Shown here in pieces: positions 28,515 to 36,210 of a stretch of 64,000 nucleotides of DNA. Made by a program: the position numbers and the translations under genes. The stretch is taken from assembly GCA_003666385.1 (NCBI GenBank), contig QPIN01000063.1, positions 62,001-126,000 on the forward strand, in the 5' to 3' direction. Positions within the stretch are counted from its first letter, which is position 1; each line of letters begins with the position of its first letter. Under the pieces are notes generated by a model, which did no database searches, was not told the DNA's origin, and worked only from the letters and a program-made list of their open reading frames with translations. This DNA comes from Methylococcales symbiont of Hymedesmia sp. n. MRB-2018. Lineage in GTDB: Bacteria > Pseudomonadota > Gammaproteobacteria > Methylococcales > Methylomonadaceae.

Positions 28515-28798
28515 AGCAATATTCCATGCTTTAAAGCCTCTTGCTCTATTGGTCTTGTTGCATCTTTAGCAACCACAATATCAATTTTTTGATCGCCAAT
28601 TTTATGCTTTAAATCTACCAAAAAATCAATTTTCTTTTTATTTAAGTGTTTTCTATTGTCTGTAACGATATACAAATCAATATCTCCACCCTTTATATTA
28701 TCATCCACTCTACTACCAAAAAGGAACACGCTACCTGTTTTAAAGGTTTTATCAAAGCTGTGTTTGATTGCATTGATTTCAGTTTTATTGATTCTCAT
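28511..28798 (-). CDS. Minimal nucleotidyltransferase B, MntA-like
   Basis: 95 residues of the DNA polymerase beta superfamily. VFLFGSRVDDNIKGGDIDLY carries the GSX10DXD metal and nucleotide site, with a second acidic residue in KIDIVVAKD. In MntA-HepT modules such proteins add AMP to the HEPN partner and neutralise it. It overlaps HEPN-A upstream by 14 bp and HEPN-B downstream by 4 bp, so the order is MNT-A, HEPN-A, MNT-B, HEPN-B, pseI. Confidence 0.9.
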   Translation of the reverse strand: MRINKTEINAIKHSFDKTFKTGSVFLFGSRVDDNIKGGDIDLYIVTDNRKHLNKKKIDFLVDLKHKIGDQKIDIVVAKDATRPIEQEALKHGILL

Positions 28799-29252
28799 TT
28801 AGTGTATTTTTAGCTTTTAAATAGCTATTGTGTAATTGCGTATATGATTTTTTGGCTAATAATAAATGGGTTAATAACTCTGATATATCATCAACATACT
28901 CATCAACCAATTTATTTCTAAGTAAACGAATATCTAGCCAATCATTAACATTGTCAACAATATTTAGGCGTTCCAGTTTATTCAAATTATTAATGGCACT
29001 AGAACTAATTTCACCTAGTTTAATTAATAAAAGTGGTGTGAGTTTGTCAATAAAAGTATCTTGCATACGGCAAAATTTACTACCAAATGACTCTAATTTA
29101 TCAATGCCTTCAGGTTTTTCTAGAATGTTTTTTAACCAGCTTTCATCTAAATTTTGTTGATTAAATAACCTTTGGGAAACATCAAATAACAAAACATCTT
29201 CTTTTGCTAATACGCCCATAATTTGTTTGATTCTTGTATCAATCTCATTCAT
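28785..29252 (-). CDS. HEPN-domain protein A, degenerate active site
   Basis: 155 residues, of the same helical build and position as HEPN-B. The motif region reads IRLLRNKLVDEY. Arg, Asn and Tyr are kept, but the catalytic His of RX4HXY is Asp. The Tyr that a nucleotidyltransferase would modify remains. It overlaps the MNT-A stop by 4 bp and MNT-B by 14 bp. This suggests loss of ribonuclease activity with retention of partner binding; that is inference. Confidence 0.8.
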   Translation of the reverse strand: MNEIDTRIKQIMGVLAKEDVLLFDVSQRLFNQQNLDESWLKNILEKPEGIDKLESFGSKFCRMQDTFIDKLTPLLLIKLGEISSSAINNLNKLERLNIVDNVNDWLDIRLLRNKLVDEYVDDISELLTHLLLAKKSYTQLHNSYLKAKNTLNENQ

Positions 29253-29548
29253 AGGGTAATACCAGTCCTTAGTGCTTCTTTGTGAATATTGGCTAATTTT
29301 TGCCCATGATACCTAGTAATAATATCTATTTTTTGCTCACCTAATTTTTGCTGTATATTGGAATTTAATCTTAATGCTTTACGCCATAAATCATCGTCCT
29401 GCTCAACAACATTTATCATTAAATCAATATCACCACCTTTTGCATTATCATCCACTTTTGAGCCAAATAATATCACCGTGGCTGAATTTCCAAAAATGGC
29501 AATAGCTTCTGCTTTTATGGTTTTTATTTGTAGTTGGCTAAGACGCAT
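29249..29548 (-). CDS. Minimal nucleotidyltransferase A, MntA-like
   Basis: 99 residues from the ATG at 29548 (MRLSQLQIKTIK). This start is preferred to one 81 bases upstream because paralogues B and C begin at the same place. VILFGSKVDDNAKGGDIDLM holds the GSX10DXD motif; the C-terminal EQKIDIITRY supplies a further acid. It pairs with HEPN-A through a 4-bp overlap. A broken relative lies at 31424-31524. Confidence 0.88.
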   Translation of the reverse strand: MRLSQLQIKTIKAEAIAIFGNSATVILFGSKVDDNAKGGDIDLMINVVEQDDDLWRKALRLNSNIQQKLGEQKIDIITRYHGQKLANIHKEALRTGITL

Positions 29549-29653
29549 AACCATTGATTTTATACTAATAGAGATCTTTGCATAAATATGAATAATCACC
29601 AAAATGCCAATTTTTACCAACTTGGGCATAATCTTTTATTTTGGTAATTAGTA

Positions 29654-29713
29654 TTAGCTGACAATTATATATGGTGCTTGTTGTGCGTTAATGATTCTAT
29701 TATTGATTATCAT
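29654..29713 (-). pseudogene. Vestigial pseI 5' end
   Basis: A 19-codon frame MIINNRIINAQQAPYIIVS, nearly the start of pseI (MKINNRIIDSQQPPYIIAE), then a stop. It overlaps the end of the AAA/PD-(D/E)XK gene exactly as real pseI overlaps HEPN-B: the last codons of that gene contain its ATG. It shows that another pseI-like gene once followed here, or that the module border was copied. Confidence 0.8.
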
Positions 29714-31256
29714 TATTTATTTGCTCCCACACAAACTCAGTAATATTTTTTGCTTTACTGTCAAAACAAATACCCACTATAAAAATATCTCTACTGTCAT
29801 TTAGGTATTTTTGATAATATTTTCTCTGCTTTATTTGGGTTAAAGCGGCTTCTTTTATATCCACTTTAAACTCAATAATAACAATCTTATTAGTTAGTTT
29901 TAAGGTTAAATCAATTCTACCAGTATTGGTATTATCCTCTTGTATTAACTCAAAACCTAATGATGCAAAATAGGTAAAAACCACACTGGCATAATAACCT
30001 TCATAATTAGCTATATTATTTTTTTTGTAGTTTTCATAAGATATTGAGGCAAATAGTGCATTTAAACTTGACTGTAAATGGCTTAAATCATCATTTTCCA
30101 AACTATCAATCAGCGCATCCTGATATTGCAGTCTTTTGTTGACATTATTGGTTAGATAGTCAATAAATAATGAGTTTAATGCGTGTTGAATTTCCTTATT
30201 AGGAATACGCATTTTATATTTGATGAAGTCATTCTTAATAATGTATTTATCAAAGGTTAAATAACCTGTTTGCCATAATAAAGCGACTAGGTCTATTTTT
30301 TCCACATCAAAGGTGTTGAGTATTTCTTCAGTGGTAATGATATTTTCTAATTGCGGGATGTTGTAGGTGTTTTGTTTTAGTAAATCCACCAAGAATTTGG
30401 GATTACCAGTTTCCCACCAGTAGTTTTTGTATAAACAGCCATTGGCGACAAATAGCAAAATATCATAAGGGTTATAAACAGGGTCGCCAAAATAATTATA
30501 ACCGTTATACCAAATCTTTAACTTTTCTAAATCAACACCTTGTAAATGTTCAATAAAAGTAGTTTTTATATCATTATGTGTATAACCACAAATTGTGGCA
30601 TATTGTGGGTTGATAGTGATATCTTGAATGTTGTTTAAGCCACTAAATGAGTTAAGTTTGGAGAATTTGGACACACCTGTCATCAACACAAACTTTAGGT
30701 ATTGATCACAGCTTTTAATCACGCCATAAAACACCCTTAAAATATGCCTGGCTTGGGTCGCTATTTCTGGGTTGGTGATATTATCTAAAATTGGTTTGTC
30801 GTATTCATCAATCAGAATAACAACTTTTTGATTGTGTTTTTTGTAAGTTGCAACAATCAAATCATTAAAACAACGCGGTATATCCTCAGTTACTTCACAA
30901 GTCACCCCTAGTGTTTTACTGATATTATCTAAAATAGCAAAAACTCTATTTTCAATACCTTTTACAGTAGCAAAATCACCTACATTAAAATCAATCCTAA
31001 TAACAGGATATTTGGTGCTCCAATCCCATTTATCATAAATATATAAGCCCTTAAATAAATCTTTATTAGCGCAAAATATATTATCCAAGGTATCTAAAAA
31101 CAGGCTTTTACCAAAACGCCTTGGTCTGGATAGAAAGTAGTATTCCGCACTGGTAATCAGTTTATATGCAATATCAGTCTTATCAATATACAAATAATTT
31201 TGTTGCTCGTCTCTTATTTTGGCAAAAGTCGTAATACCTATAGGAAGTTTTTTCAT
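29700..31256 (-). CDS. AAA-ATPase-like protein with PD-(D/E)XK nuclease domain
   Basis: 518 residues. The N-terminus MKKLPIGITTFAKIRD and P-loop SRPRRFGKS (residues 43-51) with LIDEYDKPI identify the AAA-ATPase_like family, formerly DUF1703. The C-terminus has GRIDLTLKL and IVIIEFKVD, the D...ExK core of PD-(D/E)XK nucleases. Such genes are multicopy in some bacteria and their role is unresolved; mobile or defence roles have been suggested. It follows a HEPN remnant and ends over a vestigial pseI start. A 14-codon copy of its start sits at 42949-42992. Confidence 0.88.
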   Translation of the reverse strand: MKKLPIGITTFAKIRDEQQNYLYIDKTDIAYKLITSAEYYFLSRPRRFGKSLFLDTLDNIFCANKDLFKGLYIYDKWDWSTKYPVIRIDFNVGDFATVKGIENRVFAILDNISKTLGVTCEVTEDIPRCFNDLIVATYKKHNQKVVILIDEYDKPILDNITNPEIATQARHILRVFYGVIKSCDQYLKFVLMTGVSKFSKLNSFSGLNNIQDITINPQYATICGYTHNDIKTTFIEHLQGVDLEKLKIWYNGYNYFGDPVYNPYDILLFVANGCLYKNYWWETGNPKFLVDLLKQNTYNIPQLENIITTEEILNTFDVEKIDLVALLWQTGYLTFDKYIIKNDFIKYKMRIPNKEIQHALNSLFIDYLTNNVNKRLQYQDALIDSLENDDLSHLQSSLNALFASISYENYKKNNIANYEGYYASVVFTYFASLGFELIQEDNTNTGRIDLTLKLTNKIVIIEFKVDIKEAALTQIKQRKYYQKYLNDSRDIFIVGICFDSKAKNITEFVWEQINNDNQ

Positions 31257-31268
31257 ATTGCTAAGCTT

Positions 31269-31340
31269 TTAATTTTTAAAAAAATACTTAACCATCTGAT
31301 AAATAGCCACTAATTCATCAGTATTGAGCAGGTCATGCAT
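31269..31340 (-). pseudogene. HEPN gene 3' remnant
   Basis: 24 codons (MHDLLNTDELVAIYQMVKYF then FKN) resembling the C-terminus of HEPN-B (SSDELLVVYQTVKQFCLKKF). It lies 12 bp before the AAA gene start. A near-identical remnant is at 43012-43080, also before an AAA gene start, so HEPN-AAA was once a unit. Confidence 0.7.
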
Positions 31341-31423
31341 TTATGATGTAAGTTCAAGAAAAATAAAATTTGAATTTTTTTATGGCGTTCAAAATCTGTT
31401 TTATTTTCAGTTGTAAAAAAATA

Positions 31424-31524
31424 CCTTTTGAGCCAAATAATATCACCTTGGTTGAATTTCCAAAAAGAGCAGTAGTTTCTGCTTTGATGATTTTTACTTG
31501 TAATAGACTAAGACGCATAACCAT
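31424..31524 (-). pseudogene. MntA-like nucleotidyltransferase 5' fragment
   Basis: MVMRLSLLQVKIIKAETTAL then FGNSTKVILFGSK, matching the first third of MNT-A and ending in the GS motif. The rest of the gene is missing. The surrounding 31341-31666 contains no other gene. Confidence 0.75.
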
Positions 31525-31666
31525 TAATTTTATAGCAAATAGGCTAAATTCAAAGCAACGGTGTTGTTATTTATTTTCATATCTGGTTTGCTGATATTTC
31601 AGCTATAACGAAGAGTTTTTTATTTTTACCTACCATACATTTTTCCAATTTTTATTTCATTCATCA

Positions 31667-32020
31667 TTAACCAAAATCATCATGGACAGACTTAAAAACT
31701 TCTTTCATAAACCAATCGCGAGTATTGTTTTTACCGTGTAAGGACACGTTTTTAAAACTCTTTTTAGCCAACTCATATTGATACTTTCCAGTCGCCACAA
31801 ACTCATGGCTTAAAACTGGGAATCCTTGAGGAATAGTCTGTGCGTCTTGGTACAAGACATTCACATTCTTACAAAATATATCCATTCTTTTTAAATCATC
31901 AAGCACTTTGACTTGCATCTTTTTCAAGTCTAAGGGGGTGCTACTTAATACTTCAACCGTCACTCTATGGCGGTTCGCTTTTTCCGCCACATCAGGCTGA
32001 ATATTAGAATACAGAGTCAC
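31667..32020 (-). pseudogene. C-terminal fragment of an unidentified enzyme
   Basis: 117 codons without a natural 5' end (cut at a mosaic junction near 32025). The sequence RHRVTVEVLSSTPLDLKKMQ and VLSHEFVATGKYQYELAKKS resembles tails of FAD-dependent oxidoreductases found in polysaccharide clusters, but this is a weak resemblance. A RAYT fragment starts directly at the junction on the opposite strand. It could still be translated from the ATG at 32020; a functional protein is unlikely. Confidence 0.45.
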
Positions 32021-32040
32021 TCTAAAGGGGCTATATTTCG

Positions 32041-32275
32041 GATCATAGCAAAAAGAGTCTTTAAAAACCGCACATTATTACACGAACCTTACATACAACT
32101 TGATAACTGGGTGGATTATGTAAATACACCACAGACTCAAAAAGAATTAGATAAAGTGTTAATAGACAAGCACCGATTGGCAGTAAAGATTGGGTGGTTA
32201 AAATAGCACAGAAATATGGGTTATTATCAACCTTGAAAGCAAGAGGAAAACCGAAAAAAGAGAAAAAGTTATGAT
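32041..32275 (+). pseudogene. REP-associated tyrosine transposase (RAYT) C-terminal fragment 1
   Basis: RVFKNRTLLHEPYIQLDNWV continues as DYVNTPQTQKELDKV; then an 11-bp deletion shifts the frame, and the end resumes as AQKYGLLSTLKARGKPKKEK. The pattern of W..YVN.P...EL and a basic ARG.PKK tail is that of Y1-type RAYT transposases. A second, also broken copy is at 34379. The catalytic HUH and Tyr region is missing from both. Confidence 0.75.
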
Positions 32276-32299
32276 AAAAATAGCCTGTCCCTATACTCT

Positions 32300-32792
32300 C
32301 CCAGGTTGCGGTTGATATTGACCTGTCAAAATTCTTTCCAATTTTTTAGGCTTCAGTTTTAAAGGCAAAACTATTGTTTGGCATCCCAAAAGTTTGGAAA
32401 AGTTCAAACACCGAGTGCGAGAACTGACCAATCGAATATAGGGCGTGTCAATGCAAGTCAAAATCCAAAAGTTAAGTATTTATTTACGAGGCTGGATAAA
32501 CTACTTTGGGATAGCGAATCAATATCAACAAACCGTTGAATTAGACGGCTGGATAAGGTGCAGAATTAGGATGTGTTATTGGAAACAGTGGCGAAAACCA
32601 CGGACGAAAATACGCAAGCTAATGAAATTAGGGATTGAAAAACACGGTGCAATTTTAACTGGATTAAGCAGTAAATCCTACTGGATAAACGCAAAAACCC
32701 CTTGTATTAATAAGGGGTTAGGAAAAGAATATCTGGAAAATCAAAGGCTATACTCATTAAGAGATGGCTGGATTAAGTATCACTACGGTTAG
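32300..32792 (+). pseudogene. Group II intron reverse transcriptase/maturase remnant
   Basis: VDIDLSKFF (reverse transcriptase motif) is joined by a deletion to LGFSFKGKTIVWHPKSLEKF. After ELTNRI an in-frame TAG replaces what is usually a Trp before GVSM. The maturase-specific domain follows (LSIYLRGWINYFGIANQYQQ, LDGWIRCRIR, WKQWRKPRTK). Several lesions make it inactive. Intron domains V-VI follow it. Confidence 0.85.
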
Positions 32793-32868
32793 TGAAACGC
32801 CCTGTGCGGAGCCGCACGCAGGGTGTTGTGGGGGCTGAGGGTGAGAGACCCTTGGTTACCCGATTATG
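32793..32868 (+). ncRNA. Group II intron domains V-VI (3' end)
   Basis: After the maturase remnant, CGCCCTGTGCG GAGC CGCACGCAGGG can fold as the domain V hairpin. A second stem GAGGGT GAGAG ACCCTT follows, as domain VI, ending near CCCGATTAT. This is the expected 3' end of a bacterial group II intron. The 5' half of the intron is absent. Confidence 0.65.
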
Positions 32869-32899
32869 TGGTTGTTTTTCACACTCACCTTAGAAAGGT

Positions 32900-33964
32900 T
32901 TATATTTCAGCTCCAGTTTGTTCTTTTAGTTTATTAATAGATCGCTCAACCATTCCTGTAACTTCATTGTTTGCATTTGAATAAAATAAGCTAACACTTG
33001 GGTTAGCTTTGGCATATACGCGGAATATTTCATCTGCGAATGCTTGACCTACTTTTTCTACTCCTTGGAAATCTAGCCAAACCTCTTTGAATTTTGTAAA
33101 CCTTGTAAGTACACGTTTTGCAGCTGATCTTGAAACTAACTGATCGTTATCGTAACTAGCTAGAAAAACAGGTACGTGTGTTTTGGAAAAAGCATGGTCA
33201 TCGTCATCAGCAGTGAATCTATTAAATACCTCAGTGCTATCTCGTGTGCAATCAAGTTCGATAATCATATGAATTGCTGTGCCGGTAACGAATATCTTAT
33301 CAAGAGATTCAAATAAATAATCTTCATTACTAGGCATGCACATGTACGTCATTTTTCCCGAACGAATAATAAATTTATCAAACATTCTTGAGGTGAAAAA
33401 TATCCCCTCACCAGAGTGATTATCGGAATCACTAGTTAACTTACCTTTTGACAATTCAAGTAGCGCTTGGCGCTGGTCATCTAAGTCAAAATCCCTTTGG
33501 ATTTTTTTAAAAATACCAATACCCTTATCCGTAATGCTCATAACTATAGAAACAGCAGTACGTCGAAGATGAATCCTAGCCACTTTAGAATCAGAATGGT
33601 CAATAACATTATTCATCATTTCGGTGAAACCGTAGTGACATATTTCCATTACATTTTTTTCTACATCCGTAACATGTGGTCTAACTAACTTAGTCCATAT
33701 ACTGTCTTCTTCGGTTTCTGGTAAAATTTCAATATCTTCACTAATACTGAATTTCGTTGCAAGTCCATACTTACGTGATTTTGTTTCACCTTGTGCAAGT
33801 ACATCAGCACTATCAACCAAAGCTTTTAGATGACGACTCACAGTTTGGCGTGTAAGACCAAACTCCTCTACGGTGTCATGTATTACTGTCCTTGAATTAT
33901 TTATCAGTCGATGAAGAATAAAGTTACGTATGATAATAACTTTTTTATTTGTTGATCTAGTCAT
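32900..33964 (-). CDS. HTH - GHKL ATPase - STAS-like (DUF4325) fusion regulator
   Basis: 354 residues. An N-terminal winged HTH (LTRQTVSRHLKALVDSADVL, about 10-70) is followed by a GHKL ATP-binding domain: N-box FTEMMNNVIDHS near 113, G1 DKGIGIF near 146, G2 HSGEGIFFT near 183. The C-terminal STAS-like DUF4325 (about 265-345) contains VWLDFQGVEKVGQAFADEIF. This joins in one chain parts that act as anti-sigma kinase and antagonist in partner-switching systems, together with a DNA-binding domain. No partner is evident nearby. It sits between a group II intron relic and RAYT debris in the sugar locus. Cytosolic. Confidence 0.85.
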   Translation of the reverse strand: MTRSTNKKVIIIRNFILHRLINNSRTVIHDTVEEFGLTRQTVSRHLKALVDSADVLAQGETKSRKYGLATKFSISEDIEILPETEEDSIWTKLVRPHVTDVEKNVMEICHYGFTEMMNNVIDHSDSKVARIHLRRTAVSIVMSITDKGIGIFKKIQRDFDLDDQRQALLELSKGKLTSDSDNHSGEGIFFTSRMFDKFIIRSGKMTYMCMPSNEDYLFESLDKIFVTGTAIHMIIELDCTRDSTEVFNRFTADDDDHAFSKTHVPVFLASYDNDQLVSRSAAKRVLTRFTKFKEVWLDFQGVEKVGQAFADEIFRVYAKANPSVSLFYSNANNEVTGMVERSINKLKEQTGAEI

Positions 33965-34378
33965 TGAGTGATTGTAGCGGTTAGCCGCACTATTTGTATT
34001 AGTTTATGCGATTAATTGTAACACTTTAGTTATTTAATTGTAACGCTTTATATTTTTATTGTAATAGTTTATTAGGGAATGCTGATAAACAGTGTCTTTT
34101 GAGGATGTAAGCATCTGATAAGCCCTCAGGTTAAGATTGTATATTTTAATGCTTGTTCTTACACAACATAACGCCTTGCTAAGCGGCAGACAAAGTGACA
34201 GGGCTTTTGTGTGATAATTTGCGCAGCAAATGCACAAAATAACTGGCGCTTTGTCTGTCCAGTGGAGGCGCGTCTTTTTTGTGCCCTAAGGTGTTTATAT
34301 AGCCGCCCATTTTGTTTTTTATCAGGAAGAATAAGGCGATAGACTGTTGCACTTATGATGTGAATCTAGGAAAGCTTT
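33965..34378. other. Intergenic region with a hairpin
   Basis: No credible gene. An imperfect inverted repeat (GCAGACAAAGT / CTTTGTCTG, with inner TTTTGTG / CACAAAA) spans about 34183-34262, just upstream of the RAYT fragment. It could be a REP-like target of that transposase. AT-rich DNA at 33970-34080 is the likely promoter region of the HTH gene. Confidence 0.45.
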
Positions 34379-34745
34379 ATGGTTGAACAAGAGAGTTATT
34401 ATTTAACGCTACTTCGTTACATAGAGGCAAATGCATTCAGAGCAAATCTAAGCAAAAAAGCACAAGATTGGTGCTATGGCTCGTTAGCAGAAAGGGTCTT
34501 TAAAAACCGCACATTATTACATGAACCTTACATACAACTTGATAACTGGGTGGATTATGTAAACATACCACAGACTCAAAAAGAATTAGATAAAGTTAGA
34601 AACAGTGTTAATAGACAAGCACCGATTGGCAGTAAAGATTGGGTGGTTAAAAATAGTGCAGAAATATGGTTTATTATCAACCTTGAAAGCAAGAGGAAGA
34701 CCGAAAAAAGAGAAAAAGTTACGATAAAAGTAGCCTGTCTCTATT
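34379..34745 (+). pseudogene. REP-associated tyrosine transposase (RAYT) C-terminal fragment 2
   Basis: YYLTLLRYIEANAFRANLSK, QDWCYGSLAERVFKN, WVDYVNIPQTQKELDK and VRNSVNRQAPIGSKDWVVKN match the C-terminal half of RAYT proteins. One G is missing after GAAATATGG, which throws the last 20 codons out of frame relative to fragment 1. The N-terminal catalytic half is absent, so it is inactive. Confidence 0.8.
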
Positions 34746-34775
34746 ACTCTGTCAAGGTAATAACACTACAAGTTT

Positions 34776-35708
34776 TTAGCATAATTTTTCATTATTTATT
34801 ATGTTGCCTTTTATTTTTGCTAGACCTCGCTCGTCTAAATCTATTCGTGTTCGTATTGGCACTAAATTCCCCTTTATTTTTTCATTAATTTTATCAATTC
34901 CAGTCATGTTCTTATTTGAATTTGATTTTCCAATTAAGTATCTCAAAGATAGTCTAAAATTTTCAGTTTCAGACTTTACTGGCATAGTGCCATGCAATGT
35001 GCAATTATGCCAAATACCAGAATAACCTGTTCTCCCCGTCAAAACCTTTTCTTCAACCCTAATTTCGCGCCCATCATCCTTGTAACTCCACAAATTCCCA
35101 TCTTTTTTTAATTTATGAGGAAACAAGGTGGCACCGAATTTGTGAGTCTTGGGTAAAATATATAATGGCGAGTCAAACTCGCTAACATCATGTAAATATA
35201 CATAAAGTGTTAAAAAGGTGGAGGGATCTAAATCTGTAGACCCTTTTGGCCAATCAATAATATCTTGATGAAAATCAATACCTCTAAAATAAGTTATATC
35301 TCTATATTCCGGCTTAACATAAGCACCCAAGTTAGCCACATTGATATTGTTTATCTTCTTCTTAATCCATTTGGGTAGCCATGTATCTGGTACACCACAG
35401 ACTGCCTTTTTTAAAACAATTTCATAATCATCTCCCAGCATTTCTTGAATAGTTTTTAAGATAATTTCATTATTTTCTATACAACTCAACTCTTCTTTAA
35501 ATTGATTTAAAAAGTTAAACTCTACAGTTGGATTTGCTTTCAAATTATTCTTTTGAAGCTTGTATGTTTTCTCATCCATAAATATATTTTTATCAAACTT
35601 TCTGTTGGTGATCATTTTTTTATACAAGGCATTTACCTTATTAACATCAAGAATCTCTCCAAAATAAAAAAGACCATCTTCTATCAAATTTTCTAGTTTA
35701 CTGTCCAT
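34776..35708 (-). CDS. Phytanoyl-CoA dioxygenase (PhyH)-like Fe(II)/2OG oxygenase
   Basis: 310 residues. The metal triad appears as GIDFHQDIIDWP (His147, Asp149) and NCTLHGTMP (His239), with a 2-oxoglutarate-binding Arg in FRLSLRYLI (about 252-256). LYVYLHDVSEFDSPLYILPK is typical of the PhyH fold. Its start overlaps pseH by 11 bp, so it belongs to the sugar operon. It may hydroxylate a pseudaminic acid precursor, the finished glycan or its attached acyl group; this is inference. Its 3' end lies next to RAYT debris. Confidence 0.82.
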   Translation of the reverse strand: MDSKLENLIEDGLFYFGEILDVNKVNALYKKMITNRKFDKNIFMDEKTYKLQKNNLKANPTVEFNFLNQFKEELSCIENNEIILKTIQEMLGDDYEIVLKKAVCGVPDTWLPKWIKKKINNINVANLGAYVKPEYRDITYFRGIDFHQDIIDWPKGSTDLDPSTFLTLYVYLHDVSEFDSPLYILPKTHKFGATLFPHKLKKDGNLWSYKDDGREIRVEEKVLTGRTGYSGIWHNCTLHGTMPVKSETENFRLSLRYLIGKSNSNKNMTGIDKINEKIKGNLVPIRTRIDLDERGLAKIKGNIINNEKLC

Positions 35709-36195
35709 AATATTTATCCTTTGTCAATAGCATTTTTATTACTGTTTTTTTATCATTACCTCTAATGATTTTATATTTTTGTATTGGTTTAAATCCAAAG
35801 TTAGTATGCATCTTTATGACAGCAGTATTAAAATCAAGTATTTCACATAACAATGAACCAAAATTCTTAACATCAAAAGCATATTTAAGGGCTTCTGACT
35901 CAAGAACCTTAAATAAATAAATTTTTTTTCTATTACTAAGGTGATCTAAATTTTTAAAATAGAATCCCCAATAATTATCGCACTTAGATTGATTAAAACA
36001 AACAACACCATAATCAGTGGAGTCATGGGAAAATATAAAATATTGCCTAGAAGTATCGTTTTTAATTTTCCCCCACCAATTTAAATGCTCATCTAAATCA
36101 ATAACATGATTATCAAACATAACCATTCTATTTCTAGCTAGATTTCTCCATTGTAAAATTGTTTCTAAATCATTATTTTTTATCTCTCTTAACAT
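35698..36195 (-). CDS. pseH: UDP-4-amino-4,6-dideoxy-N-acetyl-beta-L-altrosamine N-acetyltransferase
   Basis: 165-residue GNAT-fold enzyme, third step of the pseudaminic acid pathway, acetylating the 4-amino group. It begins LREIKNNDLETILQWRN. HLNWWGKIKND and the end DFNTAVIKMHTNFGFKPIQ follow the PseH pattern. The acetyl-CoA loop is weakly conserved, as is common in PseH. It lies 15 bp after pseG and overlaps the PhyH gene. Confidence 0.88.
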   Translation of the reverse strand: MLREIKNNDLETILQWRNLARNRMVMFDNHVIDLDEHLNWWGKIKNDTSRQYFIFSHDSTDYGVVCFNQSKCDNYWGFYFKNLDHLSNRKKIYLFKVLESEALKYAFDVKNFGSLLCEILDFNTAVIKMHTNFGFKPIQKYKIIRGNDKKTVIKMLLTKDKYYGQ

Positions 36196-36210
36196 GTCTA
36201 AATTTGAATC

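Noticed and set aside
31370-31594. 74-codon plus-strand frame
   Set aside because: It is the antisense of the truncated MntA-like fragment at 31424-31524.
34034-34237. 67-codon minus-strand frame
   Set aside because: Low-complexity composition overlapping the hairpin at 34183-34262 and the likely promoter of the HTH gene.
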